From NCBI GenBank assembly GCA_024138025.1, contig JAMXBD010002789.1, forward strand, positions 62,001 through 126,000: 64,000 bases of DNA, read 5' to 3'. The position numbers and the translations under genes were made by a program. Below, in pieces: positions 1-12,955 of the stretch; within the stretch, counting starts at the first letter, position 1, and each line of letters starts with the position of its first letter. The notes beneath the pieces are model-generated. The model did not search any database and was not told the origin of the DNA. It saw only the letters and a program-made list of their open reading frames with translations. Source of the stretch: Combretum micranthum (lineage: Eukaryota; Streptophyta; Magnoliopsida; Myrtales; Combretaceae).

Positions 1-68
1 GATATTGTAAGATTTTTTTAGATGCCTTCGTCTTTGTCTTCTTGACGTGAAGTGCAACATAGAATACA

Positions 69-3000
69 TGATGATTATAAAACACACTGATATCAAAATA
101 GGTAAACCTAGGAAGATAATCACTAAGTCTTCTATTGATAAACACGACATCAGTAATATAATATGCCTAAGAAGGTAATCACTTGTGTATTTATCGATTA
201 ATAATAATTAATCCTAAAGAAATCCCTAAAACCTAACTCAAGATTAAGGTTTTTGAAGTTAAAGATATACTCTTTACTTATCTTGGATATGACTCACCAA
301 GAAAGCAAAAAGGGATGTATATTTGCAAGTAATTGATATGACACAATAAATCACTTGTATTTGCACTCACCTTAATTTTACAATTGATAAGAGTAGTAAC
401 TTGCCACAATCAATAAAGTCGATTGATAAGAGTAGAGTTTTTGAAGAGTAACAACTCTCAAAAGAGAAATTTTATTCAATAACTAATAATTGTTGTTGTT
501 TACAATGAAGCCCTTTTTATACCAATAGCTTAGGTTAAGGGCGAAATGGTAATAACCAATCAAGTCTAATAAGGTATATGTAATAAAATAAAAGAAAATT
601 ATCAACTAAACTAAATCTGCGTCATCATCGCTGGCTAGATCATAGGCGGGACATAGGATGTGATCTTTATGTCTTAAATTTCTTAATATGATCATGGGCA
701 ACACAAAGGATTTGATCTCCTTGCATAAATAAATTTCAATGTTGTCACTATCGACATCACAGCCATTATTTGTGCTATATTGGCCCTTCACGGTTGTTAT
801 CTACTTGTCTTCTACAAATACGTGATCATTATTCGTAGCACATGCATTATATGCAGTTAGATCTTCACGATGTTCTTCAATGATTGTCACGGCCTAGATC
901 ACAAGCATGACAAGCTTGCTATTTTCTTTTTCTTTATCAATTGTAAATTGATCCCCATCATCTTTCCAAGTTTGTTGTAGATTTACCCTAAAATCTAGAT
1001 AGACAGTATATCCATCTGGATCAAAGATAAACCTACAAAACTCAAAAATGGTTAAATAAAACTTTCTAACTAGACTCGAATCATAAACTTCCTCTAATGC
1101 TTGATCCACAATTCTTCTCCAACCAACATTAATCACCTTGTCTTCAGCCAAAGATAGTTCGTCATACAACTTAGTAAAACCATACTCCCTATTGATACTC
1201 CCAAGAAGAAAGGTAGCCCACACTTCAAGCCATCATGAAGTTATAACTTGGCGTGCTAGTAATAAAACATAGCAATATTGACAACTAATAATGAAAAATG
1301 TGATATGAATGATTTTTCTACTTTAATAGTCAACACATTCTACAATAGTATTGAACTCATGTTCAAGCCATGCATACATGTCCACTTGCTCTATAAGATC
1401 ACCACAAAATAGTAGAACACTCCTCCAATATATGTAACCATCAGAAAGCTCTAATGAATGTCCATAAATAGTTCACATGATCTTACAGGGATAATAAAAT
1501 TACAATATTCCTCAATTCTTGGTAATCCCATCAATATATTAAAACATAATGGATGAACTGTAGAAAGATCAATATCAAAATACCTATAATGCTCAATAAC
1601 TCTTGGTGTAAGTAAAAGTGGATCCAAATCAGGTTCACAAATATCAAGAGGTGACTCTAACTCAATGTCGCTTTGCATAGTTCTTGTAACATCAATATCC
1701 TCTACATCAACATCCTTTATACCTTCATGGTCATTGGCATAATCTACGCTACTATAATTTTAACTTGTACCACAAGATCACCCTCTCTTTTCACACCTTC
1801 CTCTTTAACAATCTCATCCAAAACTCCACCGTCTTCATATGTAACTACCGAAATCCCTTTATTCTCATTCAAATCTATGGCAAAATATTCCAAACAACTG
1901 TAGAAGTTTCTTGATGTCCATTTTTCTCTCAATTTCATCATCCATAATAAATATAGAAACTCCATTAATAAGCTTTGTTGCATTTTTTTAGACATTGATA
2001 TTCAAGATGTCCATAGCCTAAGCGTCTCTTACACTTTAATCTCCAATCACCATCATCTACCTCCGTGGATCATGATTTCATCTCTTGAACAATATCATTA
2101 AGCTATTGTGGATACCATTGCCGAATCATGGAATTAAGGTTATTCACTGCTACAACAAGAGTCTTCAATTGATTATCAAGAGAACCTTTATAATTTCTCA
2201 TCCCTATCAACTCGAAATTATAATCAAGATAATTCGTCAACACGTACGTATGTACAAAACCCTAATATACAATCACACAAATCCCATACCAATAATAGAA
2301 AATCCTAGTTTCAATCATACCATGCAAACCCTAATCACACAATGCATGCACAAGAATGATAAAAACCTAAACTTTTGATCACCACACAAACTCTAGATTT
2401 TTAATCATAGTCCAACTTCAAGATCATAATCCTTAGTACCGTACAAACCCTATCCACATAGAGAAAAATGCAACAAGGTATAAACCCTAGTTGCAACCTG
2501 TAGCTCTGATACCGAAATATGATGTGTTAAAAACATATTAATATCAAAACAGGATAAACCTAGGAAAATAATTGCTAGGTCTTCTATTAATAAACATAGT
2601 ATCAATAATATAATACATCTAAGAAGATAATTACTAAGGTATTTATAGATTAATAATAATTAATCCTAAAGAAATCCGTAAAACTTAACTCAAGAATGAG
2701 GGTTTCTTGAAGTTAAAGATACATTCTTTACTTATATTTGATTTAACTCAACAAAAAAGCAAAGAGGGATATAGCATTCGCATGATATGACTCATAATAA
2801 CTCACTCATGTTTGCACTCATCACAATCTTACTATTAATAAGAGTAGTAACGCGCCACAATTAAGAAAGTCGATTGATAAGAGTAGGGTTTTTGAAGAGT
2901 AACAACTCTCAAAAGAGAATTTTATTCAAGAACTAATAATTGTTGTTGTTTACAAAGAAAGTCCTTTATACCTGCAACTTAAGTTAAGGGCAAAATAGTA

Positions 3001-3463
3001 ATAATCCATTAAATCTAATAAGAGATATATAATAAAATAAAAGAAAATTATCAACTAACTAAATTTGTGTCATCATCACTAACTAGATCATAGGCGGGAT
3101 GTGGGACATGATCTTTGCATCTTAAATTTCTTCAATATGATCATTGGTAGGACATGGGACATGATCTTTGTGTATTAAATTTCTTTAATATGATTACAGG
3201 TGGCACAAAGGGTATGATCTCCTCGACCTAAATTTTCAATGTCTATCACTGTTGATGTCACAATCGTTATTTGTACTATCACTGGCACCATCGCGAGCAT
3301 TATCTACTCATCTTCCACAAGGACGTGATCACCATCCGTAGCATGGGCGTGATATGTAGTTGGATCTTTATGTTCTTCTTAAATGGTTGTCACAACCTAG
3401 ATCACATGAGTGACTAGCTTGCTGTTTTCTTTTTCTTTATCAATTGTAAATTGATCCTCATCA
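69..3463 (-). mobile_element. Non-autonomous LTR retrotransposon (LARD-like)
   Basis: Two diverged direct repeats at 69-960 and 2520-3463 frame about 1.56 kb of interior. Both begin TGATG and end CATCA on the plus strand. The tRNA-Met-type primer site, GGTATCAGAGC on the minus strand (2503-2513), lies just inside the right repeat. A purine-rich tract (minus strand of about 961-975) lies just inside the left repeat. These fix a minus-strand orientation, with the right repeat as 5' LTR. No gag or pol is recognisable inside. The right LTR has an extra tandem copy of a block of about 60 bp around 3090-3180. No clean target duplication was found (flanks ATACA and ATTTA), so the ends may be a few bases off. 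Confidence 0.7.
1223..2000 (-). pseudogene. Unrecognised coding-like interior of the non-autonomous element
   Basis: The sense strand of the 69-3463 element has three open stretches: about 109 codons (894-1223, running into the LTR), 75 codons (1451-1678) and 83 codons (1744-1995). They look protein-like, with mixed hydrophobic and acidic residues such as LDPLLLTPRVIEHYRYFDID. I do not recognise a family. They could be a decayed captured host-gene fragment or chance frames. No gag zinc knuckle, protease or RT motif is visible. Confidence 0.3.
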
Positions 3464-3489
3464 ATTTATTGATTAACGAAGCACAACTA

Positions 3490-4640
3490 GTCAATGTCAA
3501 TCCATGCAAGTACCCTCACTTCCAATAATCAAAGAGTGAAAACAAGTAGTTAAAATGTTAGCTCAAGGAATTATTTAGAAGAGTTATAGTCTTATTTCTT
3601 CACTAGTTTTACCAGTGAAGAAGAAACATCACATGGAGATTTTACATAGATTATTGGGCTCTTACTAACATAACAATCACAGATGAATTTCCTATATTTA
3701 TAATAGACAGGTTGTAATATGAATTGCATGGGGCTTACATCTTTCTTTAACTTTATTTTTGGTTAAGATATCATCAAATTAAAATGCAACCTTTGGATAT
3801 AGTAAAGACATCATCTAGACCTCATGGAAAACATTATGAGTTCATTGTAATGCCTTTAGGATTGAGCAATGCATCATCCACGTTCAGTCCATCATGAGGA
3901 GATTTTAAAGCCATATTTAAGAAAGTTTTTTATAGTATATATTTTTTATATTATTTTGGTCTATTACTTGCTTTTAAAAGATGTTTATCCTTTAAATATG
4001 GTTTTGCAACACTGCTTAATAATTAGTTTTATCTAAAGTAAGTACTCTTTTCACAAGATACTTCAGAATATTTAAGCATATAGTATCTTAAGGTGAAGTT
4101 TGATAAAGCATACTAAAATTTAAGCTACTGTGAATTGGCAATTACCAAAGATAACGAAGAAACTATCTATGATAGCGAGTCCATTGATAAGTATGCTATA
4201 CCATGAGAAATTTATATAAACTGAAGAACCAACATTGGCATTTGATTAGTTAAAGTAGGTGTCATGTATAGCTCTAAGTTTGGTGTTGCCACATTTTCAA
4301 AAAGAATTCATTTTGGAGACTAAAGCATTTAGCACAAGTATAAGGTACATTTCATTACAACAAAATCATTCCACCATCTATTTTGGTAAGATGCTACCTT
4401 TGCATTTATGAAAGGCTTTATCTTATGTTTGGGAATCGTACGCCATTGTTGGATATGTTAAGAAATAGCGACAATACTTACTTAGGGTTCACTTTTCTAT
4501 TCGAACTGGTCATATGAGTCCCAAAGAGGTGCTTACTCAAGTCATTCAAATGCAGAACAATAGAAGTATTTGTCTAAATGGATGGGGCATGATTACACAA
4601 TTGCATACAAGCAAGGATGTGATAATTAAGTATCAAACCT
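3490..4640 (+). pseudogene. Decayed Ty3/gypsy pol, RT and RNase H part (Reina-like)
   Basis: Despite many stops and frameshifts, Ty3/gypsy reverse transcriptase is readable in order. A PYRYPHFQ-type entry is near 3500. The palm segment preceding GYHQI is at 3650-3790. The HYEFIVMPLGLSNA block is at 3830-3880 and a decayed catalytic FFDD-type region follows at about 3920-3970. An RNase H region ends near 4620 with YTIAYKQGCDN-like text. The wording of these blocks resembles chromovirus Reina-type pol, but the clade is only a guess. The element at 69-3463 abuts its left side and a foldback element separates it from the integrase part. Confidence 0.75.
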
Positions 4641-4645
4641 TTTAT

Positions 4646-5029
4646 AGGGTAAATTACATTAAACGATATTAATATTTAAGGGTAAGTTTGTTTAAGGTAT
4701 CAACGTAAAAAGAGGAATCAATATTTCACAAAGTGAATCAAATGAGGTATCAATATTTTGCAAAATTTATTTAAGGTATCAACGTTTGAATTATTTTTTC
4801 AATTAAGTTTCCTTAATTTTCATTAATGGTCAATTATTAATACCTTATTTGACTCACAATGTGAAACGTTGATGCTTTTTCTGAATCACTTGAAATATTG
4901 ATACCTTAAATGAACCTACCTTTAAACATTAATACCTTAAATGAACTTTGTAAAATGTTGATACCTCAAATGAACTTATCCTCAAACATTAATACCATTT
5001 GATATAATTTAGCTACCCTTTAGGCTAAC
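4646..5029. mobile_element. Foldback MITE (Mutator-like) inside gypsy pol
   Basis: About 384 bp begins AGGGTAAATTACA and ends with the inverse, ...TAGCTACCCT. The halves are imperfect inverted copies rich in AAGGTATCAACG / CGTTGATACCTT motifs, so the element can fold into a long hairpin. It interrupts the pol relic between RNase H and integrase. A target duplication is not clear, so assignment to Mutator-like rather than another TIR superfamily is tentative. Confidence 0.6.
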
Positions 5030-5032
5030 ATA

Positions 5033-6170
5033 GAGATAGTGGGGACCCATTGCAATGTTTTGGAATTTCTCACCATGCTTTTTGTTTCTTGCCAAAATCA
5101 TGTAAGAAAATCATAATGTTCCAAAATTTCACACTATGTTGTTTGATATGAGCCAAGGGAAACAACTGAAGTGGAATCTCCAATTGAAGAATACTTTGTT
5201 ATATTTTAGGATTAGGTTGTTTTTAGAGCCTTAAAGTTCTCTTATTCTAGCTTTGTTACATGAGTATCATGCATCCCTTAACTTAAGTCATTTTGGTGTG
5301 TTAAAAACCTATAAAATGTTGACTAATCAATTTTATTAAGAGGGCATGAGAACCCATGTTGATGATTAAGTGCTAAGGTGTCCCGCATGTCAATAAGTCA
5401 AGTATATTACTTTTTCTCCTATTGGTTTACGAGATCCTTTTCCTATTTCAGATCAAATTTAAGAGGATATCAACCTGGATTTTATCACTAGCTACCTAAG
5501 TTAGAAGGGTTTTTTGTCATTCTTACGATTGTTGATTTTCGTTTTGAATATTATCACTTGAAGCCTTTGGATTTGCATATCACAATAACTAAGGTCACTA
5601 AACTCTTTCTAAACATGGTGGTTAAATTACATGAATATTTAAGGACCATTATATTTGATAGGGATCTAATATTTCTAAACAAGTTTTGGAAGGAATTATT
5701 CTCTTTAAGTGGTACCACTCTATGTATGAGCAACGCCTATCATCTTCAAAGTGATGGAAAGATATTGGTTCTTAATTAGACTATAAAGTAATATTTAAGG
5801 AGTTTTGTGATGGAGTGTCCAAATATATGAGCCAAGTTCTTTCCTTAGAGAGAATTGCCTATAACGCCTCATTTTATGGAGGCACAGGATTCATTCCTTC
5901 TAAAATTGTTTATAGAAGAGGCCTACCAACTATACAGCTATACCATCTTACTTGAGAGAAAATACTGAATTAGAAGCAATGATTCTAATCTATTGTCAAG
6001 AGATAAGATCTTAAAACTTCTCAAGAAGAATTCAATTGTAGATAAGATAAGATGAAGTATTTTGCTAATCAAAATCGATCTAAATTGACTTTACAACCAA
6101 GGAATTGTGTTTTTAGTTAAACTGTTGATAAGTATTATACACTCTATTCTTTTCATAGGAATTCATGATT
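5033..6170 (+). pseudogene. Decayed Ty3/gypsy integrase
   Basis: This continues the pol relic after the foldback element. The integrase core is readable around 5460-5780. It has a decayed D-F-I first acidic region near 5475, then TIIFDRDLIFLNKFW (second acidic residue), then AYHLQSDGK where the family has YHPQTDG. Further on, 5790-5930 reads as the family's WAEWAYNTSFH...P-type segment, and 6030-6130 as a basic C-terminal segment. Multiple in-frame stops show it is dead. No chromodomain could be recognised after it. Confidence 0.75.
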
Positions 6171-7027
6171 TATCCGATCCATTTTTAAAAAATTCCTATG
6201 ATCTTGTGCTTTTATTATGAAAATGTTGTTTTTCAGCTCCTATGATCAAGAAAAGAATAAACAAAGTGCTTAGGATTAGATTTGGAGGAAAACAATAATA
6301 ACAATTTAAGACACACCTAAACGTGACTCTAAAAGATCCCAACTGAGGGTAAGAAAACAAGGAAAAGTCCATATCGCGCCCTCAAACATGCCCTCGATTT
6401 ACCCCATAATTTACATTGAGATAATCACGCCTTGTGAAACTCCAATTGCGCCCAAGAATCGTACTTGCGATTCCACTCGTGGTTCAAACTGCACTAAAAT
6501 CACACTTTTGATGAAAAGACATAGCTTTAATCATGGCCAATCTTCGAGCCCACGATTCAAGCCGCAAAAAATGACCTTGTCCTTACTGTCTTAGACATGC
6601 TACTCGAATTTAAAGCAAGTGAACATAAGGACAAAATCCGTTATAAAGAATCTGCCACATTGGTGAATAAAATCTTCATGATTTTTGTGCTTTGTCACCT
6701 ATAAATAAACAAGCGAAGACGTGTAATAAACTTGTTGTACCATATGTAGCAAATTACTGACATATAATAGAGTAGTGTGAGAATTTCTAGTAAAAGAAAC
6801 TCTTCTTTTGTAAGAAGTTCAAGCTTTTTGGGTAAATTCATACGAAACCTAACACTTTTTCTTGCAAGATTTTGGTGCTTAATCTGTAATATTCATTTAT
6901 AATTTCATATTATTTATCTTGAATCTATGCTTAATGTTTACATTTATAGAGAAATAATTATCTTAATTTAGGGTTTGTGAATCTAAACCTAATTCATATG
7001 ATTTCAAACGCATTTTAATTGAATACT
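6171..7027. other. No gene seen; probable tail of the gypsy relic
   Basis: AT-rich sequence with no convincing coding frame. A 68-codon frame at 6388-6594 lies in slightly GC-richer text with repeated CG-containing words (CGCGCC, TTGCGCC, TCGTGG) but shows no family resemblance. I could not find a matching LTR pair for the gypsy relic. Confidence 0.5.
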
Positions 7028-7032
7028 AATTG

Positions 7033-9734
7033 TGAAATAACCATAATTTTAATATATATATATATATATTAATGCATGCTAAATTTGATAATTATATGTG
7101 TGTATATGTTTGAGTGGATTAGTGTGTTTGTAATGTTGAGTGTGTTATAATGTATGTGATTAGATAATAAGCTATGGTAATATATTTAGGATGATAGTTT
7201 ACTTATGTTATCAATTATTATGTTAATTCAAATGGTTATTGTGGTGATTAATGTTTGATGAATTAAGTGTGTTTTGAGCTAAATTTATAAGCCCTTCACT
7301 TAGCAGCTTTTTTGGCCCTCTTAACCCCAAATTTAAGCCCAAATCCAAGCCCAATTAAGGCCCAAAACCCATCATAAATCTACCCCAAAAGTCAATATAG
7401 ATTAGGATAAACATTAAAGCCTAATTACATACTTTAGACAATCTAAAACAAAGCAAAGGGAATGAAAATTCGTAACTCCTCTAAGGCCAAAAATTTCAAC
7501 ACCCAAACTAAGCTTTCTTGGACTCAACACACGAAGAATCCTTCCCCAAGCCTTATATATACATTAAGGTAAGTTTATTTGATGTTTAAAGTGCTTTATT
7601 TCTCTTTAATCTATGAATTTTTCTGTCAAAAGTAATGCATGATGAAATATATTTGTATTGTTATTTTGTGAAGTTGAGATAGCTTAGGACTTGTTATGGA
7701 AGTGCAAGGATGGTATTGAGTTGTAGTGTGATGAGACGTTGTTATTATTGAGTTTTTTTGAAGAGTAGATTCATGTTGGAGTAGTGGGAGTGAAGTAAAT
7801 GAAATCATTGTGTTTTGTATGTTTTAATGGTTAAGGAATGAGCTTTGTATTTCATTGATGTTAGAAGGAAATTTATGTATGCTAGATGATATAGGATTCT
7901 TATACCATGTATTAGGAAGGTTATATTGTGGTTTGGAATGAGTTGGAAGAGTTAAAATGTAAAAATCTTGTGTTTGGAAAACAAAGGAATCTTGCAACTC
8001 AAATTGCAGTGTGCGCTGCCTCGTACGCTGCCGGCGTACTTACTGGCATTAGAATTTTTATTTCTGATCTTTTGAAAATTATCTTAAACGCCCCCAGCGT
8101 TAAAGTTGGAATTTGTTGGTGTTAGAATTCTAATTTTTTATCTTTTGAAATTTTTCTTAAATGCCGCCGGCGTTGAAGTTGAAATTGTTGGCGTAAAGAC
8201 TTAAAGATTCTATACATAATGCATACTACTTAACGCCACCTTATACGTCATCGGCATATAATCCTACACCGTCGGTATTAAGATTTGCATTACCGGCGCT
8301 AATGGCCGATGAGGACTTTGTAAATTTCAAATTTTCTAACTTCTTCCAACATCTTCCAACACATGATATATGACTTCTTGATTAAAGATTTGCTATATAT
8401 ATATATATATATATGTTATGTGATGACTTTGGATTGTTTTTGCATAAGATTCAATAATTTTCCTAAGTTCTAATCTAGTGAATATAAGCTTGATTTAGGA
8501 TAGTAATGTGATATAATTGATTTATGTGGAATAGAGATAGAAACTCAGTTGGAGATTCCCATCAATTCTCAATCCGAGTCAGGTACACAATACTTTGATT
8601 GATTGTTGCTTAGGATAGGCATATATCAATTTGACCTTAATCAAAGAATAATGAAAGATATTGAAATTGGTTGTACTTTACGTCGTTGAATCCGGATCCG
8701 GGGAGCGACGACCTTATCATAATGCAATGGCACGATAATTTAGGCACTTAGCTCAATCCTTTGTCATGATGCAATGACTTAAATCCATGATGAAATGGTT
8801 CACCATGATACAATAGTGGTTTCTTTTATTGGCTAAGTGAGTAGCTAATAGGGTTAACTGTATCAGTATATTCTCTACTTAGGCTTGGGAGGAAATAATA
8901 TGTTTTCGTTCAAGGGTATGGGACCGTTGAACTAATTGATGTTATAGACCGGGATAAGTGGAGTGTAAAAAGAGTGTGAACCCTAGATGATGCTATTAAT
9001 TTCTGTATCGGTTAGATATAGGAGATATAAATATCCGATCTATCTATATCAACCCCCGTGCAGTTGCCGTTACTCAGAACCCCCAGAATTCCCAAGCTTG
9101 AATCGGAGTTTGAACACTCCAGTGTTGTTCTACACATTTAAATGAAGATAATGAAGTTGTGGTGATTTATTGTATTGCATTTAGTTGAGTGTGCATGGGA
9201 TATGTATTTGTTTACATTATTGTGTACTGGGCCTTTGGCTCATGCTACTATCTTGCAGGTGATTTTGATGACGGACTCTATGACAATATGGGCTATGGGA
9301 CTGACTGGGAGGACTCTATGGATAACTAGGAGAGAGAGACCTAGTATATGCTTAGGATTCCTTTTGATGTATTTTGTGAAGTTATAAGCTTATTTGTTAA
9401 GCCTTGGAATGTATTTTGATTTGAATTGTATTTGTAATGTAGCTGGGTTGTAAGTAAGATTTCTATACTTACGTGATCCTTGGGAAGTTGTAATGTATAT
9501 GTATGATGTATGTATTGTATATAGGTGATAACCTACTACTTATGTAGTGGTAATGTTTCTTAATGCAAATCATGTGAATGTTATATCTGTTTTAAACAGG
9601 CAGTCATTACAAACACCTCTTTTTAAGACGACCTTACGTATAATGCTTGAATATTGTTCCAAATATTTAGATATTATGAGTGATCGGGAGATTTGGTACA
9701 CTTAAATATAGGTTAAGTGGGCCGGGTCTTTACA
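7033..9734 (+). mobile_element. Solo LTR A (chromovirus-like), target duplication AATTG
   Basis: The LTR begins TGAAATAACC, ends GGGTCTTTACA, and is flanked by perfect AATTG repeats at 7028-7032 and 9735-9739. It is 2702 bp. There is no internal region or second LTR between the duplications, so it is a solo LTR left by LTR-LTR recombination. It aligns in layout and many blocks with LTR B (24780-27556). Shared blocks include an AAGGTAAG donor-like site (GT at 7569), a GCCGGCG-type array at 8010-8320, ATGATGCAATG repeats at 8720-8815, and a TACTGGGCCTTTGGCTCA box at 9226-9243 just before an acceptor-like site. Confidence 0.88.
8549..9329 (+). CDS. Putative spliced acidic leader peptide in LTR A
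   Basis: Two exon-like blocks are inferred. The first is 8549-8582, bounded by CAG on the left and GTACAC on the right. The second starts at 9259 after TTGCAG. Joined, they stay open in one frame and end at TAG 9327-9329. The second block encodes an acidic peptide beginning DFDDGLYDNMGYGTDWED. LTR B has the same layout and a related peptide (DEFYDDLGYGSDFE). I found no in-frame ATG at the 5' end, so the true start, a further exon or non-AUG initiation is unknown. The splicing is inferred from sequence only. Confidence 0.4.
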
Positions 9735-9896
9735 AATTGGGTACTTGCATTAACTAGCTTGAACTTATTTTTATGGGTTTAATTGTGTAGTGCATCTTTT
9801 AGATTCATATTTGATTTTAATTAAACAAATTGAGAGATCATTTTTTTAAACAGATTTGGGTTACTAATGAAATTGCTCATAATCATGTAGAGATAG

Positions 9897-12800
9897 TGAA
9901 ATGATCCATACATCAATCATATAAAATAAAAATCATATGAAGTCAATGGAAGCCAATTAAAGTCACATATGAATTTTTAAAAAAATGAGATTTTCACAAT
10001 TTCCAAATTAGTCCCAAACCAAAAGCCTAAATTTAGAAAATTAAAATTAACAATAACAGTAATAATAACAAAGCAAAGTATTATTATAATTTAGAAATAT
10101 TTTTAGATGAAATTTTTACACGAAAAATCAAACAATCCTATTTAAGACTTTGTTTTCATGAAATTATGACTTTAGCCGTAATTGGGAACCTAAGTGAATT
10201 AAAGATAGAAATTTTAATTAAAGTAGATGAAATAAACTTAGTGGAGTAATTACATCCGTAATTTACATCTATGTTAGATTATAAGCCCTAAACTAGTTAA
10301 ATTGTCACATTCTAGCACATGTAAAAATGGATGGCCTAGATTGTGCCTTGTGGCATCATAAAACTAAAAGAGCAAAACCCTACACCTTCCTCATTTAAAA
10401 AAAAGAAATTTCAGATAGCTACCCCCATCTTCCATTTTCTCCCTCTTATCTTCTCTTTTCCTTCATTTCTTCCTCATTAAAACCCTACTAAGACCCATAC
10501 AAGGTGGAATGCCTCCAAAATCCATATTCTAATCACTTTTAGTCCATATATAAGCTAGTATAACATAAGATTAGGTTAGAATTAGTTTTCTTCTTCTTGT
10601 CTCAAAACAATGAAGAAGACATGAACATCTAAGGAGCTCAAGAGTTTCAAAATTCATAATACTCAAGCCCAAGGTAAGAAAAGTGTATTAAACTTAAGTT
10701 TGACCTGTTTTATAACTTAATAAGCTCCCTTAGTGATTATATTATCCTTAGGCGGTAGTTTAAGATTAGAAAGTGGAGAAAATGAAGCGAGAGAAGCCAC
10801 TCAAGGTACAACAAAATTCGTAATAAGGTAAGAGCTTGATATTTCAAGGTATTTTTGAGTATTTTTATAGCTATGTAAGTATGAAAACTTACTTTAGTAT
10901 ATTGGTTCATACTATGGTTTGCAAGAGATTAGGTGTTTGAGTCTTTTTGGAGTTTAGAAATTTCCATACCAGCTAAAACAAGGAAGGATCTATACTTTAA
11001 AATAAGGTAAGATTTTGAGACTAACTATTTACGTTAAGGAATTTCAATAAGAAATAGATAAAGTTGTTCTAGTAGTGTAAAGTAGAGAATAAACATGATT
11101 TGGGGTTGAGTTTTGTTGTAAGATGATGTTAGAGATGTTAAATGAAGGTTTATACATGAAAGTTTTAAAAATAGTAATTTGGTGGCTGTTATAAAAAATA
11201 GCTGTTTTAGGCTTTCAACTTGAATTAATTATGTTTTAACAAACAAGAGATGATAATAGTAGAGACTAGGCATAAACATGACCATTTAATACCTTTAAGA
11301 TCACCAAAATTGTTCTCAAAATATGTTTTTGACAAAAAAATCAAGTTTAAGCGTAATTTTACACGAATCTTAAAAAGCACAACATGTGCACGAGTCGTGT
11401 ACCTACTTGTACTTCTCTTTAACCTTCAAAAACTCAAGAATCGTGTTTCCCCAGAAAAGTTTGCCATGTACATGAGTCATGTACTTACCTGTGCTTCTCT
11501 CTGTCTTCAAAACTCGAAGAAAACAAGTTCCCTAGAAAAGCATGGCACGTACAAGACTCATGTAATTTCCTGTGTATTAGTCGTGTTCTTTTTAGCCTCT
11601 CTTTTCTTAGTCTTTTCTTATCTAAATCGCACGAAACTTGACCTGATTCCTTCTGTAGACTTGAATGACCTTCTAAACATGACTTGTAAGTGAAATGGCT
11701 AAGTTAAGATAACCTAGATATAACAAACAATAAAAGAAGACTATAGATAATTAATCATGAACTTATTTTAATTTCAATCATCAGCAATTGTTATATATCG
11801 AGCTTCGAAAGGAATTTGAAAGCTCAAACCAATTGACAGATGTGCAATAATTGCGTGTTGCTTGCTAGGATAAAATTGATGACCAAACTAAGAATTTAAA
11901 CTTGGCGAAATTGATTATTGGTTGTTGCTTGGCTGCTTCCTCTAGAAGTGTTATCCCCAAACTACGTTACGAGCCTGATCGCGACTTCAAGATGATGTGA
12001 CATTTGTAAGCGATTAGATCCCCCACAGAATATGCAATAAGGATAGGTGGCTAGTCTATAGGGGATATTCCAAAACTAGACAGTCAATTGGGAGCTAGTG
12101 TGAAGTTGCAAGGGTATGTGCTCTTGCATAAAACATCGCAATGGATTGTGCTCATTGATAGCTGTTTATGTGGAATTGATTAGTATGAGACTACTTCTTT
12201 CTTTCTTTTCCAGTAAGTTCTAGGGACTTATCAAATCCCCCTCTTCGGTGCATGATCCGCTAAAGGAACCCTACTCCTTTTGTTTTTTGGTGAGAGTCTC
12301 AAGTACTATTATGCATGTTTATATTTATAGAATGTTGGGAATACTTGTTTGCTAACATAAAACTTGATTAAACATAATTTGTGCTTGTTGCATTAACCTA
12401 GGTGTGCATGACATGCATATATGTATTTGATTACTATGTGCTGGGCTTCACAGCTCATTCTTTAATATTTTAGGTTTCATTGGTGGTAAGATGGAGATGA
12501 GTGCTAAGCAAGATGACTTGGTTAAATGGTAAGATATGAGACATGAGTTTTATGAGTTTTTCATGAAAAAATTTATTATAATCAAATTTTATAATTTGGA
12601 TAATTGTAATCAAATAACTATCAAGGACTTTATTCAACTTGATATAGACCTTTAAGTCTAAAAGTTTTGTAATTAAGTTATATTTATTTTATGGGCCCTA
12701 TGGGCATTTATAAATGACTATTTGTGATACTTATTTTCTAAACAGGTTGAATTTATAAGTTTTAATAAACCTGAACCATAGATAAACCAATGGCACTTTA

Positions 12801-12950
12801 CTAGAATTTTTATAAAACTTAATAATTATTTCTCAAATTAAAATTTAATTAGAAACCTACTTGATAACAGAATGTCTTGCACCTATTGCTTGGAGGTGAT
12901 ATGTGTAGCGTAAGTATTACACCCTACGCGCTCGGGATGGGGACATTACA
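9897..12950 (+). mobile_element. Solo LTR C, target duplication GATAG
   Basis: This 3054-bp LTR begins TGAAATGATCC and ends GGGGACATTACA, with perfect GATAG repeats at 9892-9896 and 12951-12955. The start resembles LTRs A and B, and the end resembles the TGTAATGCCC starts of the inverted LTRs D and G. It contains donor-like AAGGTAAG sites (10671 and 10824) and a GTGCTGGGCTTCACAGCTCA box followed by TTTTAG (acceptor-like, 12471-12473). An imperfect tandem array of a CACGAGTCGTG-type dyad lies at about 11380-11590. A 147-codon frame over that array is not considered a gene. Confidence 0.85.
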
Positions 12951-12955
12951 GATAG

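Noticed and set aside
4637..4645. 9-bp target duplication for the foldback element at 4646-5029
   Set aside because: The flanks do not match well enough to claim one, so the Mutator-like label stays tentative.
11250..11693. 147-codon frame in LTR C
   Set aside because: It lies within a solo LTR over a dyad repeat array, shows no domain, and has no counterpart in the related LTRs.
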